NCBI GenBank assembly: GCA_003056425.1
Contig: PYVY01000002.1
Span: 288,361-352,360 of the forward strand
Length of the DNA stretch: 64,000 nucleotides
From: Alteromonas indica
GTDB lineage: Bacteria > Pseudomonadota > Gammaproteobacteria > Enterobacterales > Alteromonadaceae
Reading direction: 5' to 3'
In this document: positions 1-9,504 of the stretch, one piece after another
Layout of the letters: every line of letters begins with the position of its first letter
Numbering within the stretch: position 1 is the first letter of the stretch
The notes under the pieces: model-generated
What the model was told of the DNA's origin: nothing
Database searches by the model: none
Seen by the model: the letters and a program-made list of their open reading frames with translations, nothing else
Translations under genes and position numbers: made by a program

Positions 1-363
1 TTGGAACGTCATGGTGAGGTAAGCGACGGCGATATTACTTTAGTACGTGTGCCTGGTGCCTATGAGCTACCTGTGGCAGCGAAGAAAATTGCTGAAAAAG
101 GCCAGTTCGACGCAATTATTGCATTGGGCGCTGTGATCCGGGGCGGTACGCCGCATTTTGATTTTGTCGCTGGTGAATGCAATAAAGGTCTGGCTCAGGT
201 ATCGCTTGAATATGGTATCCCTGTTTCCTTTGGTGTTATCACCACCGATTCTATAGAACAGGCTATAGAGCGCTCAGGTACTAAAGCCGGTAACAAAGGT
301 GCAGAAGCTGCCCTTGGTGCGCTGGAAATGGTAAATGTTGTTAGTGCTCTGGATAGCCTTTAA
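1..363 (+). CDS. ribH: 6,7-dimethyl-8-ribityllumazine synthase, 5'-truncated by window edge
   Basis: Penultimate enzyme of riboflavin synthesis; it condenses a pyrimidinedione with a four-carbon phosphate to give lumazine. The 120 visible residues carry the family signatures PGAYELP near the left edge, the phosphate-binding [12 protein letters not shown] segment, and the C-terminal [14 protein letters not shown] segment. The family is about 155 residues, so roughly 35 N-terminal residues lie outside the window and the first in-frame TTG at base 1 should not be read as the start. It sits 13 nt before nusB, the usual ribH-nusB-thiL order in gammaproteobacteria. Confidence 0.95.
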   Translation: MERHGEVSDGDITLVRVPGAYELPVAAKKIAEKGQFDAIIALGAVIRGGTPHFDFVAGECNKGLAQVSLEYGIPVSFGVITTDSIEQAIERSGTKAGNKGAEAALGALEMVNVVSALDSL

Positions 364-376
364 GTAAGGATTTTTT

Positions 377-796
377 GTGAAAGTTTCAGCAAGACGCAAA
401 GCCCGTGAACTCGCCGTGCAAGGAGTCTACTCCTGGCAAATGAGCAAAAATGATATCGCTCAGGTCGAGCTTGCATTGGCGACCAGCAACAATATGCATA
501 AAGTAGACATGGTGTATTTCCAGGCGCTACTGCGTGGGGTTGCCAAGGATGCTTCCAGGCTGGACGCCGCAATGAAACCTTACCTTGGACGCTTGCCTGA
601 AGAGCTTGACCCCATTGAAAAGGCTATTTTGCGGGTCGCCACCTATGAGCTGGTTGATCGCATGGATGTGCCGTACCGCGTGATAATTAACGAAGCCATC
701 GAACTGGCGAAAATATTCGGCGCTGAAGAAAGCCATAAGTTTATTAATGGCGCGCTCGATAAAGCGGTTCGTAAGTTTCGTGAAAACGAACGGTAG
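377..796 (+). CDS. nusB: Transcription antitermination protein NusB
   Basis: Antitermination factor that binds boxA RNA with NusE (S10) on rRNA operons. The 139-residue product has the all-helical NusB pattern, with the RRKARELAVQGVYSWQ start and the ELDPIEKAILRVATYEL and YRVIINEAIELAKIFG helices near the C-terminus. Length is normal. The start is a GTG 13 nt after ribH. A boxA-like sequence, its expected target, lies ahead of the 16S gene at the far end of this window. Confidence 0.95.
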   Translation: MKVSARRKARELAVQGVYSWQMSKNDIAQVELALATSNNMHKVDMVYFQALLRGVAKDASRLDAAMKPYLGRLPEELDPIEKAILRVATYELVDRMDVPYRVIINEAIELAKIFGAEESHKFINGALDKAVRKFRENER

Positions 797-855
797 CGCT
801 CGCGGCAGAGCGTCTAGCTCTGCCAGGCTCAACATTCTCAACATTGTAGAATACT

Positions 856-1818
856 GTGAAAGAGTTTGATTTAATTGGCCGCTATTTTGTCGATGGCGGT
901 TACCAGCGCAAGGACGTTGTAGTGGGTATCGGTGATGACTGTGCAGTCACCACGGTATCGCCCAATCAGCAATTGGCGATAACCACCGATACGCTGGTGG
1001 GCGGCGTCCATTTTTTAACTGATGCGCCCGCCCGTTCCGTGGCTTACAAAGCCGTCGCGGTAAACCTTAGTGATCTTGCTGCCATGGGTGCAGAACCTGC
1101 CTGGATAAGCCTATCCCTGGCCATGTCTGAAGTGGACGAAGCCTGGTTGGCGGACTTTGCCGAAGGTATGTACGATCTTACGCGCTATTATTCAGTACAA
1201 CTGATTGGCGGAGACACCGTAAAGGGGCCGCTGTCGATGACCATTACCGCGCAGGGTTTTATCCCCCCAGGTAATGAACTGAAACGCTCTACGGCCCGGC
1301 CTGGCGACTGGATTTTCGTTACCGGCACGTTAGGTGATGCAGCCGCGGGGCTGGATATTCTGACCCGCAAGCTGGATGTCGCTGACGGTATCCGTGATTA
1401 TCTGATTAACCGGCATTTATATCCCACTCCTCGGGTGGCTACCGGCACGGCGTTACGCCGACTGGCGAGCGCCTGTATTGATGTATCCGATGGTTTTTTA
1501 TCCGATCTCGGGCATATCCTGCGAAATTCCGGATGCGGGGCGAATGTACAGGTAGACCGTTTACCTATCTCCAGTCAATTGAACGATACGGTTGATGAAG
1601 ATGAGGCATATCGCTATGCCCTGACCGGTGGCGATGACTATGAATTAATTTTCACAGTAAATGAAGAGCAAAAGGGCAACCTGGAAACGGCGTTGGCCAG
1701 TACCGGGGTAAAAGTTACCTGCGTAGGGCAGGTGACCGGCCATACCGATAAGCTCGATTTAAAATGTAAAAATGTGCCTTACACCGTTGAAGGTACCGGC
1801 TATGAGCATCAGTTCTGA
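856..1818 (+). CDS. thiL: Thiamine-monophosphate kinase
   Basis: Phosphorylates thiamine monophosphate to thiamine pyrophosphate. The 320-residue protein has the PurM/AIRS-type fold: GIGDDCAV near residue 25, TTDTLVGGVHF, the metal-binding GGDTVKG segment near residue 120, and the C-terminal DVSDGFLSDLGHI and TGGDDYELIF motifs. GTG start, 59 nt after nusB. Its TGA stop shares one base with the ATG of pgpA, indicating translational coupling. Confidence 0.95.
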   Translation: MKEFDLIGRYFVDGGYQRKDVVVGIGDDCAVTTVSPNQQLAITTDTLVGGVHFLTDAPARSVAYKAVAVNLSDLAAMGAEPAWISLSLAMSEVDEAWLADFAEGMYDLTRYYSVQLIGGDTVKGPLSMTITAQGFIPPGNELKRSTARPGDWIFVTGTLGDAAAGLDILTRKLDVADGIRDYLINRHLYPTPRVATGTALRRLASACIDVSDGFLSDLGHILRNSGCGANVQVDRLPISSQLNDTVDEDEAYRYALTGGDDYELIFTVNEEQKGNLETALASTGVKVTCVGQVTGHTDKLDLKCKNVPYTVEGTGYEHQF

Positions 1819-2303
1819 TGCAAAAGCAATACCGTGAGCGTGTATCGCTGAAAAACCCGGCTCACTTTTGTGCATTAGGGTTTGGCAGCGGGTTGATTCC
1901 TGTAATGCCCGGTACCTTTGGTTCACTTGCCGCTATTCCATTGCTCCTACTCACGCTCTCGCTGCCTGTATGGCTGTATATCGCGATTACGGCAGTTATA
2001 GCGGTGTTGGGTATTTATGTGTGTGGAAAAACTGCCACAGACATGCAAGTGCATGATCATGGTTCTATTGTGTGGGACGAGGTAGCAGGAATGTTCTGTA
2101 CTTTCATCCTGGTACCGCTTACCCCAATACATTTACTGGCCGGATTCGTGTTATTTCGTATTTTCGATATTCTGAAGCCCTGGCCTATCTTTATCATTGA
2201 TAAACGATTACATGGCGGCACCGGGATTATGCTTGATGATCTGTTGGCGGGATTTATGGCCTGTATTAGCTTGCACGCCATTTTATTCATCTGGCCGTTT
2301 TAA
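1818..2303 (+). CDS. pgpA: Phosphatidylglycerophosphatase A
   Basis: Membrane phosphatase that converts phosphatidylglycerol phosphate to phosphatidylglycerol. The 161-residue protein has the family GFGSGLIPVMPGTFGS motif at about residues 20-35, hydrophobic helices from residue 40 onward, VWDEVAGMF near residue 90, and HGGTGIMLDDLLAG near the C-terminus. The ATG overlaps the thiL stop by one base, so it is very probably the last gene of ribH-nusB-thiL-pgpA. Confidence 0.93.
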   Translation: MQKQYRERVSLKNPAHFCALGFGSGLIPVMPGTFGSLAAIPLLLLTLSLPVWLYIAITAVIAVLGIYVCGKTATDMQVHDHGSIVWDEVAGMFCTFILVPLTPIHLLAGFVLFRIFDILKPWPIFIIDKRLHGGTGIMLDDLLAGFMACISLHAILFIWPF

Positions 2304-2998
2304 GCGAAGACTACCCTGCGCTTTAGCCGACGAAGGCGCGGGTTCATGTTCTCCTATTTCGCATACCCATTATATATTGCATAGCCGCCTGCCGTATCAG
2401 TCATAAGCAAAGGGCGATGTCAGGCTTGTACTGTGCACTACTTATTACGTCTGCCCTCTAAAGATCCTCTTGCCGTTACGGAGTTACGTAACCTTTGCAG
2501 GTTTACTTCAAGGCGCATCGCCATGTAGCCCTACGCATTGTTCATGCATAAGCATGCCGGGCATTGAATTAATCTTCTGCCCGGTTCCTGATGCCAGCAA
2601 TAAGCTTTCTCGTTTTTCGCTGCGCGCTACTTATGGATTGATTCTCAACGGAATGCTTTTGATGTAGAGCGCAGGGTGACGACAAGAATAAAAACATTAT
2701 CCGCAGTCAAACCAGGCTCCATTTGCAGGTAAGTCGAGCTTCCGCTGGTCGGGTGTTCACCGCTATGCTTATTCAACGTATTACAGGGTATCAACATAAA
2801 TAGGCAGGCCTAAGCGCGATGATAACTATCGCTGAGGGGTGCTTGCAGCCATCGGTTTGTAACAATATAAGAGGAACAATATTGTACCGGCTTAGATCAC
2901 CGGTTAAGAGTTACGAAACGCCCGGCGCGTAACGCGCCAGGGGATAGTTTTCACGCTAGCAGGATTTTACGCGGCCAGAAGATTGACCGGCGGCAGGT
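2304..2998. other. Intergenic region between convergent pgpA and dxs
   Basis: About 695 bases with no ORF I can support; the short open frames lack protein-like composition and ribosome sites. The only clear structure is a GC-rich inverted repeat at 2926-2940 (GGCGCG, TAA loop, CGCGCC), about 60 bases past the dxs stop. It could slow polymerase, but no T-run follows on either strand. Confidence 0.5.
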
Positions 2999-4864
2999 TC
3001 AGCGTGCCAGATAAGCCTCTATTTGACGCACAATGCCGTTGCCATCAAGTTCCAGCTGGGTATACATCTGTTCCTGTGTGCCCTGTTCTATAAATCGGTC
3101 CGGCAAGCCTAGTTGCAATGTATGCACCAGTCGCTTCTGCTGCTGCAGATACTCTACCACCCCGGCACCGGCGCCGCCTGCAATACAGCCGTCTTCCAAT
3201 GTGACTAACAGCGCATGGTCAGTACACAGCGTATCAATCATTTCGCCATCAAGTGGCTTCACAAAACGCATATCAACTAACGTGGCATTAAGTTGTTCAG
3301 CGGCCTGTTCTGCATAAGGCAAAAGCGTGCCAAAGCTTAAAATAGCGACTTTCTGGCCATCACGTAACTTGCGCGCTTTACCTAATTCCAGTTCATGCAT
3401 CTCGGTAGTCGGTATAATACCTTTACCGGCCCCGCGAGGGTAGCGCACCGCTGCCGGCATCTTCGCTTTATGGCCGGTGTACAGCATTTGCCGACACTCA
3501 TCCTCATCAGCCGGCGCCATAATAATCATGTTGGGTATACAGCGTAAGAAGGCCAGGTCAAACGCCCCCTGGTGGGTTTGGCCATCGGCGCCCACAATGC
3601 CGGCGCGATCAACCGCAAACAGGACGGGTAATTCCTGTAAGGCTACATCATGAATCAGCTGGTCGTAGGCACGCTGCAAGAAGGTCGAATAAATCGCTAC
3701 CACCGCGTTGATACCTTCTTTAGCCAACCCAGCGGCATAGGTAACCGCGTGCTGCTCGGCAATCGCCACATCGCTATATTGCGCAGGATATTGCTGAGAA
3801 AACGCTACCATGCCGGAGCCCTCACGCATTGCAGGCGTGATTGCCATCAGCTTAGGATCCCGTTCAGCCATATCACAAAGCCATTGCCCGAAAATAGCGG
3901 AAAAGGTTGGCGATGTAGCTTTAGAGGCAGGCAGTGCATCATCAGCCGGATCGAACTTTGGCACCGCGTGAAATTTTATCGGATCTTTCTCGGCCTGGGG
4001 ATAGCCTTTACCTTTTCGGGTAACCACGTGCAACAACTGTGGACCACTGAAGTTACGCATATTGCGCAGGGTATCTACCACCGTATTTACATCGTGACCG
4101 TCGATAGGGCCAATATAATTAAACCCGAGTTCCTCAAATATAGTACCCGGGACCACCATACCTTTAAGATGCTCTTCCGCCCGGCTGGCAAATTCTTTTA
4201 TAGGCGGAACATTACTTAATAGCTTTTTACCGCCGTCGCGCATTTTATTGAAGAAATTACCGGTGAGCAAACGGGCCAGATGCGAGTTTAATGCCCCGAC
4301 GTTTTCAGATATCGACATTTCATTATCGTTTAACACCACGACCATGTCTTTTTTGATATCACCAGCATGGTTCATTGCTTCAAAGGCCATCCCGGCGGTC
4401 ATTGCGCCATCACCGATAACCGAGACAACTTTACGACCCAATCCTTCTTTTTCGGCGGCCACGGCCATGCCCAGCGCGGCGCTGATAGAGGTAGAGGAAT
4501 GACCTACTGCGAAGGTGTCGTATTCACTTTCGCCCGGCCAGGGAAAGGGGTGTAAGCCGTTCTTCTGGCGAATGGTCTGCATTTTATCAGCCCGGCCAGT
4601 GATAATTTTATGTGGATAGGCTTGGTGCCCTACATCCCAAATTACCCGATCAAATGGGGTGTTATACACATAGTGTAAGGCCACCGTCAGTTCCACCGTC
4701 CCCAAACCCGAGGCAAAGTGCCCACTGGTCTGGCTGACGCAGGTCAGCAGATACTGGCGAAGCTCGTCCGACAGTGTCTTTAGTTTGTCCTGCGGCAGCT
4801 TACGCAACTGATCAGGAGTCAGGCCTTTGGCCAGTGTTGGGTAATGGGTTAGCTCTAAACTCAT
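2999..4864 (-). CDS. dxs: 1-deoxy-D-xylulose-5-phosphate synthase
   Basis: Thiamine-diphosphate enzyme that condenses pyruvate with glyceraldehyde 3-phosphate, the first step of the non-mevalonate isoprenoid pathway. The 621-residue protein has normal length. It carries the [15 protein letters not shown] segment and the NDN motif of the ThDP/Mg site (about residues 151-181), the [18 protein letters not shown] transketolase segment, and a C-terminal transketolase domain ([13 protein letters not shown]). It lies downstream of ispA (37-nt gap) and xseB on the minus strand, the standard xseB-ispA-dxs operon. Confidence 0.97.
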   Translation of the reverse strand: MSLELTHYPTLAKGLTPDQLRKLPQDKLKTLSDELRQYLLTCVSQTSGHFASGLGTVELTVALHYVYNTPFDRVIWDVGHQAYPHKIITGRADKMQTIRQKNGLHPFPWPGESEYDTFAVGHSSTSISAALGMAVAAEKEGLGRKVVSVIGDGAMTAGMAFEAMNHAGDIKKDMVVVLNDNEMSISENVGALNSHLARLLTGNFFNKMRDGGKKLLSNVPPIKEFASRAEEHLKGMVVPGTIFEELGFNYIGPIDGHDVNTVVDTLRNMRNFSGPQLLHVVTRKGKGYPQAEKDPIKFHAVPKFDPADDALPASKATSPTFSAIFGQWLCDMAERDPKLMAITPAMREGSGMVAFSQQYPAQYSDVAIAEQHAVTYAAGLAKEGINAVVAIYSTFLQRAYDQLIHDVALQELPVLFAVDRAGIVGADGQTHQGAFDLAFLRCIPNMIIMAPADEDECRQMLYTGHKAKMPAAVRYPRGAGKGIIPTTEMHELELGKARKLRDGQKVAILSFGTLLPYAEQAAEQLNATLVDMRFVKPLDGEMIDTLCTDHALLVTLEDGCIAGGAGAGVVEYLQQQKRLVHTLQLGLPDRFIEQGTQEQMYTQLELDGNGIVRQIEAYLAR

Positions 4865-4901
4865 TGGTTATTATTCTATGTCTTTTATAAGGGCGTCAGA
4901 C

Positions 4902-5792
4902 TTAATGATTACGATTAACCATTAAGTCCGTGAACGCCGTTAAATATTGTGTATTGTAGGGTAAACCGGCTAAGGCTTGAAGCGCCTCATCATGCAGCCG
5001 GGTTAATTCCTGCTTAGCGTTGGCCATACCGAGTAAGGCCGGAAAGGTATTTTTGCCCTGGGCTAAGTCAGAACCCTGAGGCTTACCTATTTCACTGGCA
5101 TCGCCTTCAATGTCCAGAATGTCATCCTGAACCTGGAATGCCAGCCCGATGATATCGGCAAACCGGACAAATTGCTCGCGCTCTTGCTCGCTGACGGTAG
5201 CGCTAGTCAGGGTGATCATTTTCACACAGGCACATAACAAGGCGCCGGTTTTTAACCGATGCAAACGGGTTAGCGCCTCAATATCTATAGCGTTGCCCGT
5301 GCTCTGCAGATCAATTGCCTGGCCGCCACACATTCCCTGATAACCTGCGGCACTGGCTAATACTGATACCAGTTTGGCCCGCTGCGAGCTACCATAGTCA
5401 GACATCGGTTGGTCTGCCAGAATACTAAAGCCCAGCGTTTGCAATGCATCACCGGCTAAAATAGCAGTGGCTTCGTCAAAGGCCACATGACAGGTGGGCT
5501 GACCGCGCCGCAAATCATCATCATCCATTGCCGGCAAATCATCATGTACCAGCGAATAAGCATGCACACACTCTATAGCCATACTAATAGTAAGCTGGTC
5601 CTGACGTGGGATATCCAGGGTATTGCCCACCAGGTGGGTAAGCACCGGGCGCATTCGTTTGCCGCCTACCAGCAGAGCATGTTGCATCGCAGCTTTCAAC
5701 CGGGGCGCATGATCCGGTAACTGTGAAATTAGCCGCAAAAGCTGCTCATCCGTCTGTTGTTTAATCTGCTGACGGAGCACATCAAAATTCAT
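4902..5792 (-). CDS. ispA: (2E,6E)-farnesyl diphosphate synthase
   Basis: Chain-elongating prenyltransferase that makes farnesyl diphosphate from IPP and DMAPP. Both aspartate-rich motifs are present: DDLPAMDDDD with the following RRG, and QVQDDILD. The HALLVGGKRMRP segment binds the allylic substrate. The ATG at 5792 gives 296 residues, the usual length, and has an AGG ribosome site about 8 nt upstream. An in-frame TTG five codons earlier is less likely. Middle gene of xseB-ispA-dxs. Confidence 0.95.
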   Translation of the reverse strand: MNFDVLRQQIKQQTDEQLLRLISQLPDHAPRLKAAMQHALLVGGKRMRPVLTHLVGNTLDIPRQDQLTISMAIECVHAYSLVHDDLPAMDDDDLRRGQPTCHVAFDEATAILAGDALQTLGFSILADQPMSDYGSSQRAKLVSVLASAAGYQGMCGGQAIDLQSTGNAIDIEALTRLHRLKTGALLCACVKMITLTSATVSEQEREQFVRFADIIGLAFQVQDDILDIEGDASEIGKPQGSDLAQGKNTFPALLGMANAKQELTRLHDEALQALAGLPYNTQYLTAFTDLMVNRNH

Positions 5793-5846
5793 AGGGTTGC
5801 CTGTCAATACTATATTGCCACGGGGGCAGGGAAAGGGTAGAAGGTA

Positions 5847-6089
5847 TCAGGAGGCCGTATTATCCGGTAAATCGGTCAGCTTCTCGGTACCTTGCTCTGC
5901 CAGCAGTATCTTTACTTTTTGCTCAGCTTGCTCAAGTGCCTGCTGACTGGCCCGGGACAGCGCAATACCACGTTCAAATTTCTGCAGGGCTTCAGCCAAA
6001 GGCAGGTCGCCGCTTTCCATTTGGGTGACAATGGCTTCGAGTTCTGACAGGCTTGCTTCAAATGAAGGGGCTGCTTTGGTGTCAGTCAC
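5847..6089 (-). CDS. xseB: Exodeoxyribonuclease VII small subunit
   Basis: Small subunit of exonuclease VII, a single-strand DNA exonuclease; it coats the XseA large subunit. The 80-residue, charged, helical product contains the family core [20 protein letters not shown] followed by [14 protein letters not shown]. The start appears to be GTG at 6089 with a GGAA ribosome site. It leads the xseB-ispA-dxs operon; xseA is not in the window. Confidence 0.93.
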   Translation of the reverse strand: MTDTKAAPSFEASLSELEAIVTQMESGDLPLAEALQKFERGIALSRASQQALEQAEQKVKILLAEQGTEKLTDLPDNTAS

Positions 6090-6122
6090 GATAGTAATTC
6101 CACGGTTGTTTCAGATAGGCGC

Positions 6123-6151
6123 ACATTAACCGACAGCACTGGGCCGGTCAA
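6123..6151 (-). promoter_or_regulatory. Candidate sigma-70 promoter for xseB-ispA-dxs
   Basis: Read on the minus strand: TTGACC (6151-6146), 17-base spacer, TAATGT (6128-6123), with the predicted start about 40 nt before the xseB GTG. The match is fair and the position suits the operon. Inferred from pattern only. Confidence 0.4.
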
Positions 6152-6382
6152 ATGGTTTGTCCAGTCAATTCTACCTGGTGCCGGCAATATGCAAACGTTT
6201 GTGCATAAATACCTGACTATAGAAAAACAAACTGGCGAATAGCCTAATTGGTTATAGAATTTTAATACGAAGCCGATAGTATAGATGGCGTCCAATAAGC
6301 TGCGAGTTAAGCAGTTCTTTTTCAAAGCATAATAATCAAAGACTGAACGCCAGCAACGATTTCGTATAACGAGGATTTACGT

Positions 6383-7144
6383 GTGGATTTAGCAACCGTC
6401 ATAGGCATGTTAGGTGGTATCGGGTTCATAGTCATGGCCATGATACTCGGTGGTGAACTTGGCATGTTCTTCGACGTCCCATCAGTACTGATTGTATTCG
6501 GTGGAACACTGTTCGTGGTGCTATCCCAATATACTCTGGGCCAGTTTTTTGGGGCCGGGAAAGTGGCGGGCAAAGCATTCATGTTCAAAATTGATACCCC
6601 AGATGACTTAATTGAAAAAATTGTAGAAATGGCGGATGCCGCGCGAAAAGGCGGCTTTCTGGCTTTGGAAGAGGCCGAAATAAGCAACCCGTTCATGCAA
6701 AAAGGGGTAGACATGCTGGTGGATGGCCATGATATAGAAGTGGTGCGTGAAACCCTGGCCAAAGATATTTCTATGACCACCGAACGCCACGAGTTTGGCG
6801 CTTCTATCTTTAAAGGCATGGGCGATGTTGCGCCAGCTATGGGCATGATAGGTACGCTGATTGGCCTGGTGGCTATGTTGTCCAACATGGACGACCCTAA
6901 GGCCATAGGACCGGCCATGGCAGTAGCCTTGCTCACCACACTTTACGGAGCCTTCTTAGCGAATGTTATCTGTCTGCCAATTGCTTCAAAGCTAACCAAC
7001 CGGGTAGAAGAAGAAAAGCTTAACCAAAAGCTGATTTTAGATGGCATAGTAGGCATTGCTGATGGGCAGAACCCGCGGGTTATCGAAGGTATATTGAAAA
7101 ATTACCTGGCGGCCAGTAAACGTGGCGGCACCGACGAGGAGTAA
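6383..7144 (+). CDS. pomA: Flagellar motor stator protein PomA
   Basis: Stator subunit of a sodium-driven flagellar motor; with PomB it forms an ion channel in the inner membrane that pushes the rotor protein FliG. The 253-residue protein has four membrane helices (about residues 3-25, 30-50, 145-170, 180-205), the charged cytoplasmic loop, and the GDVAPAMGMIGTLIGLVAML helix characteristic of MotA/PomA. GTG start with a GAGGA ribosome site. Five bases separate it from pomB. Confidence 0.95.
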   Translation: MDLATVIGMLGGIGFIVMAMILGGELGMFFDVPSVLIVFGGTLFVVLSQYTLGQFFGAGKVAGKAFMFKIDTPDDLIEKIVEMADAARKGGFLALEEAEISNPFMQKGVDMLVDGHDIEVVRETLAKDISMTTERHEFGASIFKGMGDVAPAMGMIGTLIGLVAMLSNMDDPKAIGPAMAVALLTTLYGAFLANVICLPIASKLTNRVEEEKLNQKLILDGIVGIADGQNPRVIEGILKNYLAASKRGGTDEE

Positions 7145-7149
7145 GCGAT

Positions 7150-8082
7150 ATGGCACAGCAAGAAGAATGCCCTAAATGTCCTCCCGAAGGGCTACCCGCC
7201 TGGATGGGCACCTTTGCTGACCTGATGTCATTGTTGATGTGCTTTTTTGTATTGTTGCTCGCCTTCTCGGAAATGGATGTGCTTAAATTCAAGCAAATCG
7301 CGGGGTCGATGAAGTTTGCGTTTGGTGTACAAAATAAAATCGAGGTAAAGGACATTCCCAAAGGGACCAGCGTTATCGCGATGGAATTTCGGCCCGGTAA
7401 ACCGGATCCTACTCCTATCGAAACAATACAGCAGCAAACGATTGAAATGACGCAGCAAATGCTGGAGTTTCAGGCCGGCGATGAAGACTCTGCTGGCGGT
7501 CGGCAAAAACAGCGTGGTGAACAGCGGGGCGGCCAGGCCCAGCAAACCGCTACAGACCAAGCCTCATCGGCTGCGCAAAGTGCTGACCAGTCTGAAGTAG
7601 AAGAAATGATGAAGAAAGTCGCCGAGCAGCTGCAAAAGCAAATTTTGGATGGCTCGGTGGAAATGGAGAGCCTTGGCCAGCAGCTGACTATCCGGATTCG
7701 CGAAAATGGTTCATTTTCTGCCGGCTCTGCATTTTTACAACCGCAATTTAAACCTATTGTCAGAAAGATTGGCGAGCTGCTGGCAGACATGCCCGGCGAG
7801 GTAGAAATTTCTGGCCATAGCGATGGTCAGCACATTGCTAATGAACTGTATCGTTCGAACTGGGATTTGTCGTCACAACGCGCCGTGGCCGTGGCAGAGG
7901 AAATGCGCCGGGCCAAGGGCTTTGATGAAAGCCGCATGTCAGTGGTGGGCCGGGCCGACACCCAGCCGTTAGTCGAAAAAGCTAAAACCGCCGAAGATCG
8001 GGCCAGAAACCGGCGGGTTGAAATAAATATCAATCAAGGCAAACCTATGTTGTCAAAACCTATCTCGGTGATTGAACAGTAA
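7150..8082 (+). CDS. pomB: Flagellar motor protein PomB
   Basis: Partner of PomA. A single membrane helix near residues 20-40 (TFADLMSLLMCFFVLLLAFS) contains the channel aspartate (the D of ADLMSLL). A Gln-rich periplasmic linker and a C-terminal OmpA/MotB peptidoglycan-binding domain follow (EVEISGHSDGQ near residue 220, LSSQRAVAVAEEM, RARNRRVEI). The 310-residue length matches PomB. It is followed by a strong terminator. Confidence 0.95.
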   Translation: MAQQEECPKCPPEGLPAWMGTFADLMSLLMCFFVLLLAFSEMDVLKFKQIAGSMKFAFGVQNKIEVKDIPKGTSVIAMEFRPGKPDPTPIETIQQQTIEMTQQMLEFQAGDEDSAGGRQKQRGEQRGGQAQQTATDQASSAAQSADQSEVEEMMKKVAEQLQKQILDGSVEMESLGQQLTIRIRENGSFSAGSAFLQPQFKPIVRKIGELLADMPGEVEISGHSDGQHIANELYRSNWDLSSQRAVAVAEEMRRAKGFDESRMSVVGRADTQPLVEKAKTAEDRARNRRVEININQGKPMLSKPISVIEQ

Positions 8083-8177
8083 CGGTGACAGAAGGGTGAC
8101 GGTGGCAGAAAAGTGACGCGCAACGGCCTCGCAGATAGAATAAAGCGTCATGCCCGTGCCCTTCTGGGCAAAGCAAC

Positions 8178-8205
8178 AAAAAAGGCCTGTAAACCAGGCC
8201 TTTTT
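8178..8205. terminator. Bidirectional intrinsic terminator between pomB and cfa
   Basis: Perfect 6-bp stem GGCCTG/CAGGCC (8184-8189 and 8195-8200) with a 5-base loop, preceded by six A and followed by five T. It ends both the rightward pomAB unit and the leftward cfa operon, whose last gene stops at 8223. Confidence 0.9.
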
Positions 8206-8222
8206 ATTGACTGCAGGCAAAC

Positions 8223-9479
8223 CTAGCCACGGACAATGGGCACCCGACACGCCGGCTTTGTAATAACCAACTGCACCGTACTGATAGTACGTTCTAAAAA
8301 TCCGCCTTCACAATATTTCAGATAATATGTCCACATCCGCACAAAACGTTCATCATAGCCATCTGTTAGCAATTGCTCTTTTGCTTGCATAAATGCCCGG
8401 TACCAGTCGTCCAGAGTTTTGGCGTAGTCCAACCCAATATCTTCACTGTCGCGAATCATCATATCGCTGTGCTTTTTAAGCTGCTGGTTAATCACCAATT
8501 GCGAGGGCAAAAAACCACCTGGAAAAATGTACTTTTGGATAAAATCCACGCTATTAGCGTAGCTTTCATAGCGTCTGTCATCGATGGTAATTGATTGCAA
8601 TACCATGATTCCATCACTTTTGAGTAACCGGCTGCATTGGTCAAAAAAGTTACCTAAATACCGTTTACCTACCGCCTCAATCATTTCTATAGACACCAGT
8701 TTGTCATAGCGGCCGGTCAGCTCACGGTAGTCTTTTTTGAGCAAAGTCACCTGGTCTTGCAAATTTTCTTTGGCCACCCATTCGCTGGCATAGGCATACT
8801 GTTCTTCGGAGATAGTAGTGGTAGTGACTTTACAGCCATAATGTTTGGCTGCAAACACCGCCAGCCCGCCCCAGCCGGTTCCTATCTCTATTAGGTGATC
8901 GGAAGGGCGAAGCTGGAGCTTATTGCATAACGTACGCAATTTATGTTGCTGGGCCTGAGCCAATGAGGCGTTGGCATCAGGGTAAATAGCGGCAGAATAC
9001 ATCATGCTATTATCTAAGAAGCGGGTATACAGGCGGTTACCCAAATCGTAATGTGCTTCAATGTTTTTCTTTGCCTGCTCAGCGGTATTGCTACGAAACA
9101 AATGCTGTATTTTATGAAGTGGCAAACTAATCCATTTAAATTTGTCTTCCCAGGTATCCAGAAAACCAAGATTGCGGGCAAATATCTGAATAACAGACGT
9201 TAGATCCGGCGTGGTCCACAGCTCATCCATATAGGTTTCGCCCGCTGCAATGCTGCCACCGAGAAGCAATTGACGATAGGCTGTTATTGCCTGGATATCG
9301 ATAACCGCCTTTAAGCTATCGTCAACATTGCCGTAACGGGCTACACAATTGCCTTGTTCCCTGATTTCCATATGCCCCTGCGGTAATAAGGACATCAGTT
9401 TTAAAAATAAGGTACGGCAGCTTTTATCTATAACCGAACCGGTAGGGGCTAAAGATGCCACTGTTTCACCGTGAGCCAT
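8223..9479 (-). CDS. cfa: Cyclopropane-fatty-acyl-phospholipid synthase family protein
   Basis: SAM-dependent methyltransferase that modifies unsaturated acyl chains of membrane phospholipids. The 418-residue protein has the family layout: an N-terminal lipid-binding part (GSIAAGETYMDELWTT near residue 75), AHYDLGN, SAM motif I (LIEIGTGWGGLAVFAAKHYG), the SIEMIEAVG segment, and QKYIFPGGFLP near the end. It is the last gene of the leftward stress operon. A Cfa-type enzyme in an ECF/ChrR operon is a known arrangement, so the product may be a modified (cyclopropane or furan-type) lipid made under photo-oxidative stress; the exact reaction is inferred. Confidence 0.9.
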   Translation of the reverse strand: MAHGETVASLAPTGSVIDKSCRTLFLKLMSLLPQGHMEIREQGNCVARYGNVDDSLKAVIDIQAITAYRQLLLGGSIAAGETYMDELWTTPDLTSVIQIFARNLGFLDTWEDKFKWISLPLHKIQHLFRSNTAEQAKKNIEAHYDLGNRLYTRFLDNSMMYSAAIYPDANASLAQAQQHKLRTLCNKLQLRPSDHLIEIGTGWGGLAVFAAKHYGCKVTTTTISEEQYAYASEWVAKENLQDQVTLLKKDYRELTGRYDKLVSIEMIEAVGKRYLGNFFDQCSRLLKSDGIMVLQSITIDDRRYESYANSVDFIQKYIFPGGFLPSQLVINQQLKKHSDMMIRDSEDIGLDYAKTLDDWYRAFMQAKEQLLTDGYDERFVRMWTYYLKYCEGGFLERTISTVQLVITKPACRVPIVRG

Positions 9480-9504
9480 GGTCTCATCCTGGTTTTTCTA
9501 ATTA

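Noticed and set aside
2470..2667. 65-codon plus-strand frame between pgpA and dxs
   Set aside because: No ribosome site and no protein-like pattern.
6086..6325. 79-codon minus-strand frame upstream of xseB
   Set aside because: It overlaps the likely promoter region of xseB, has no ribosome site and no family resemblance.
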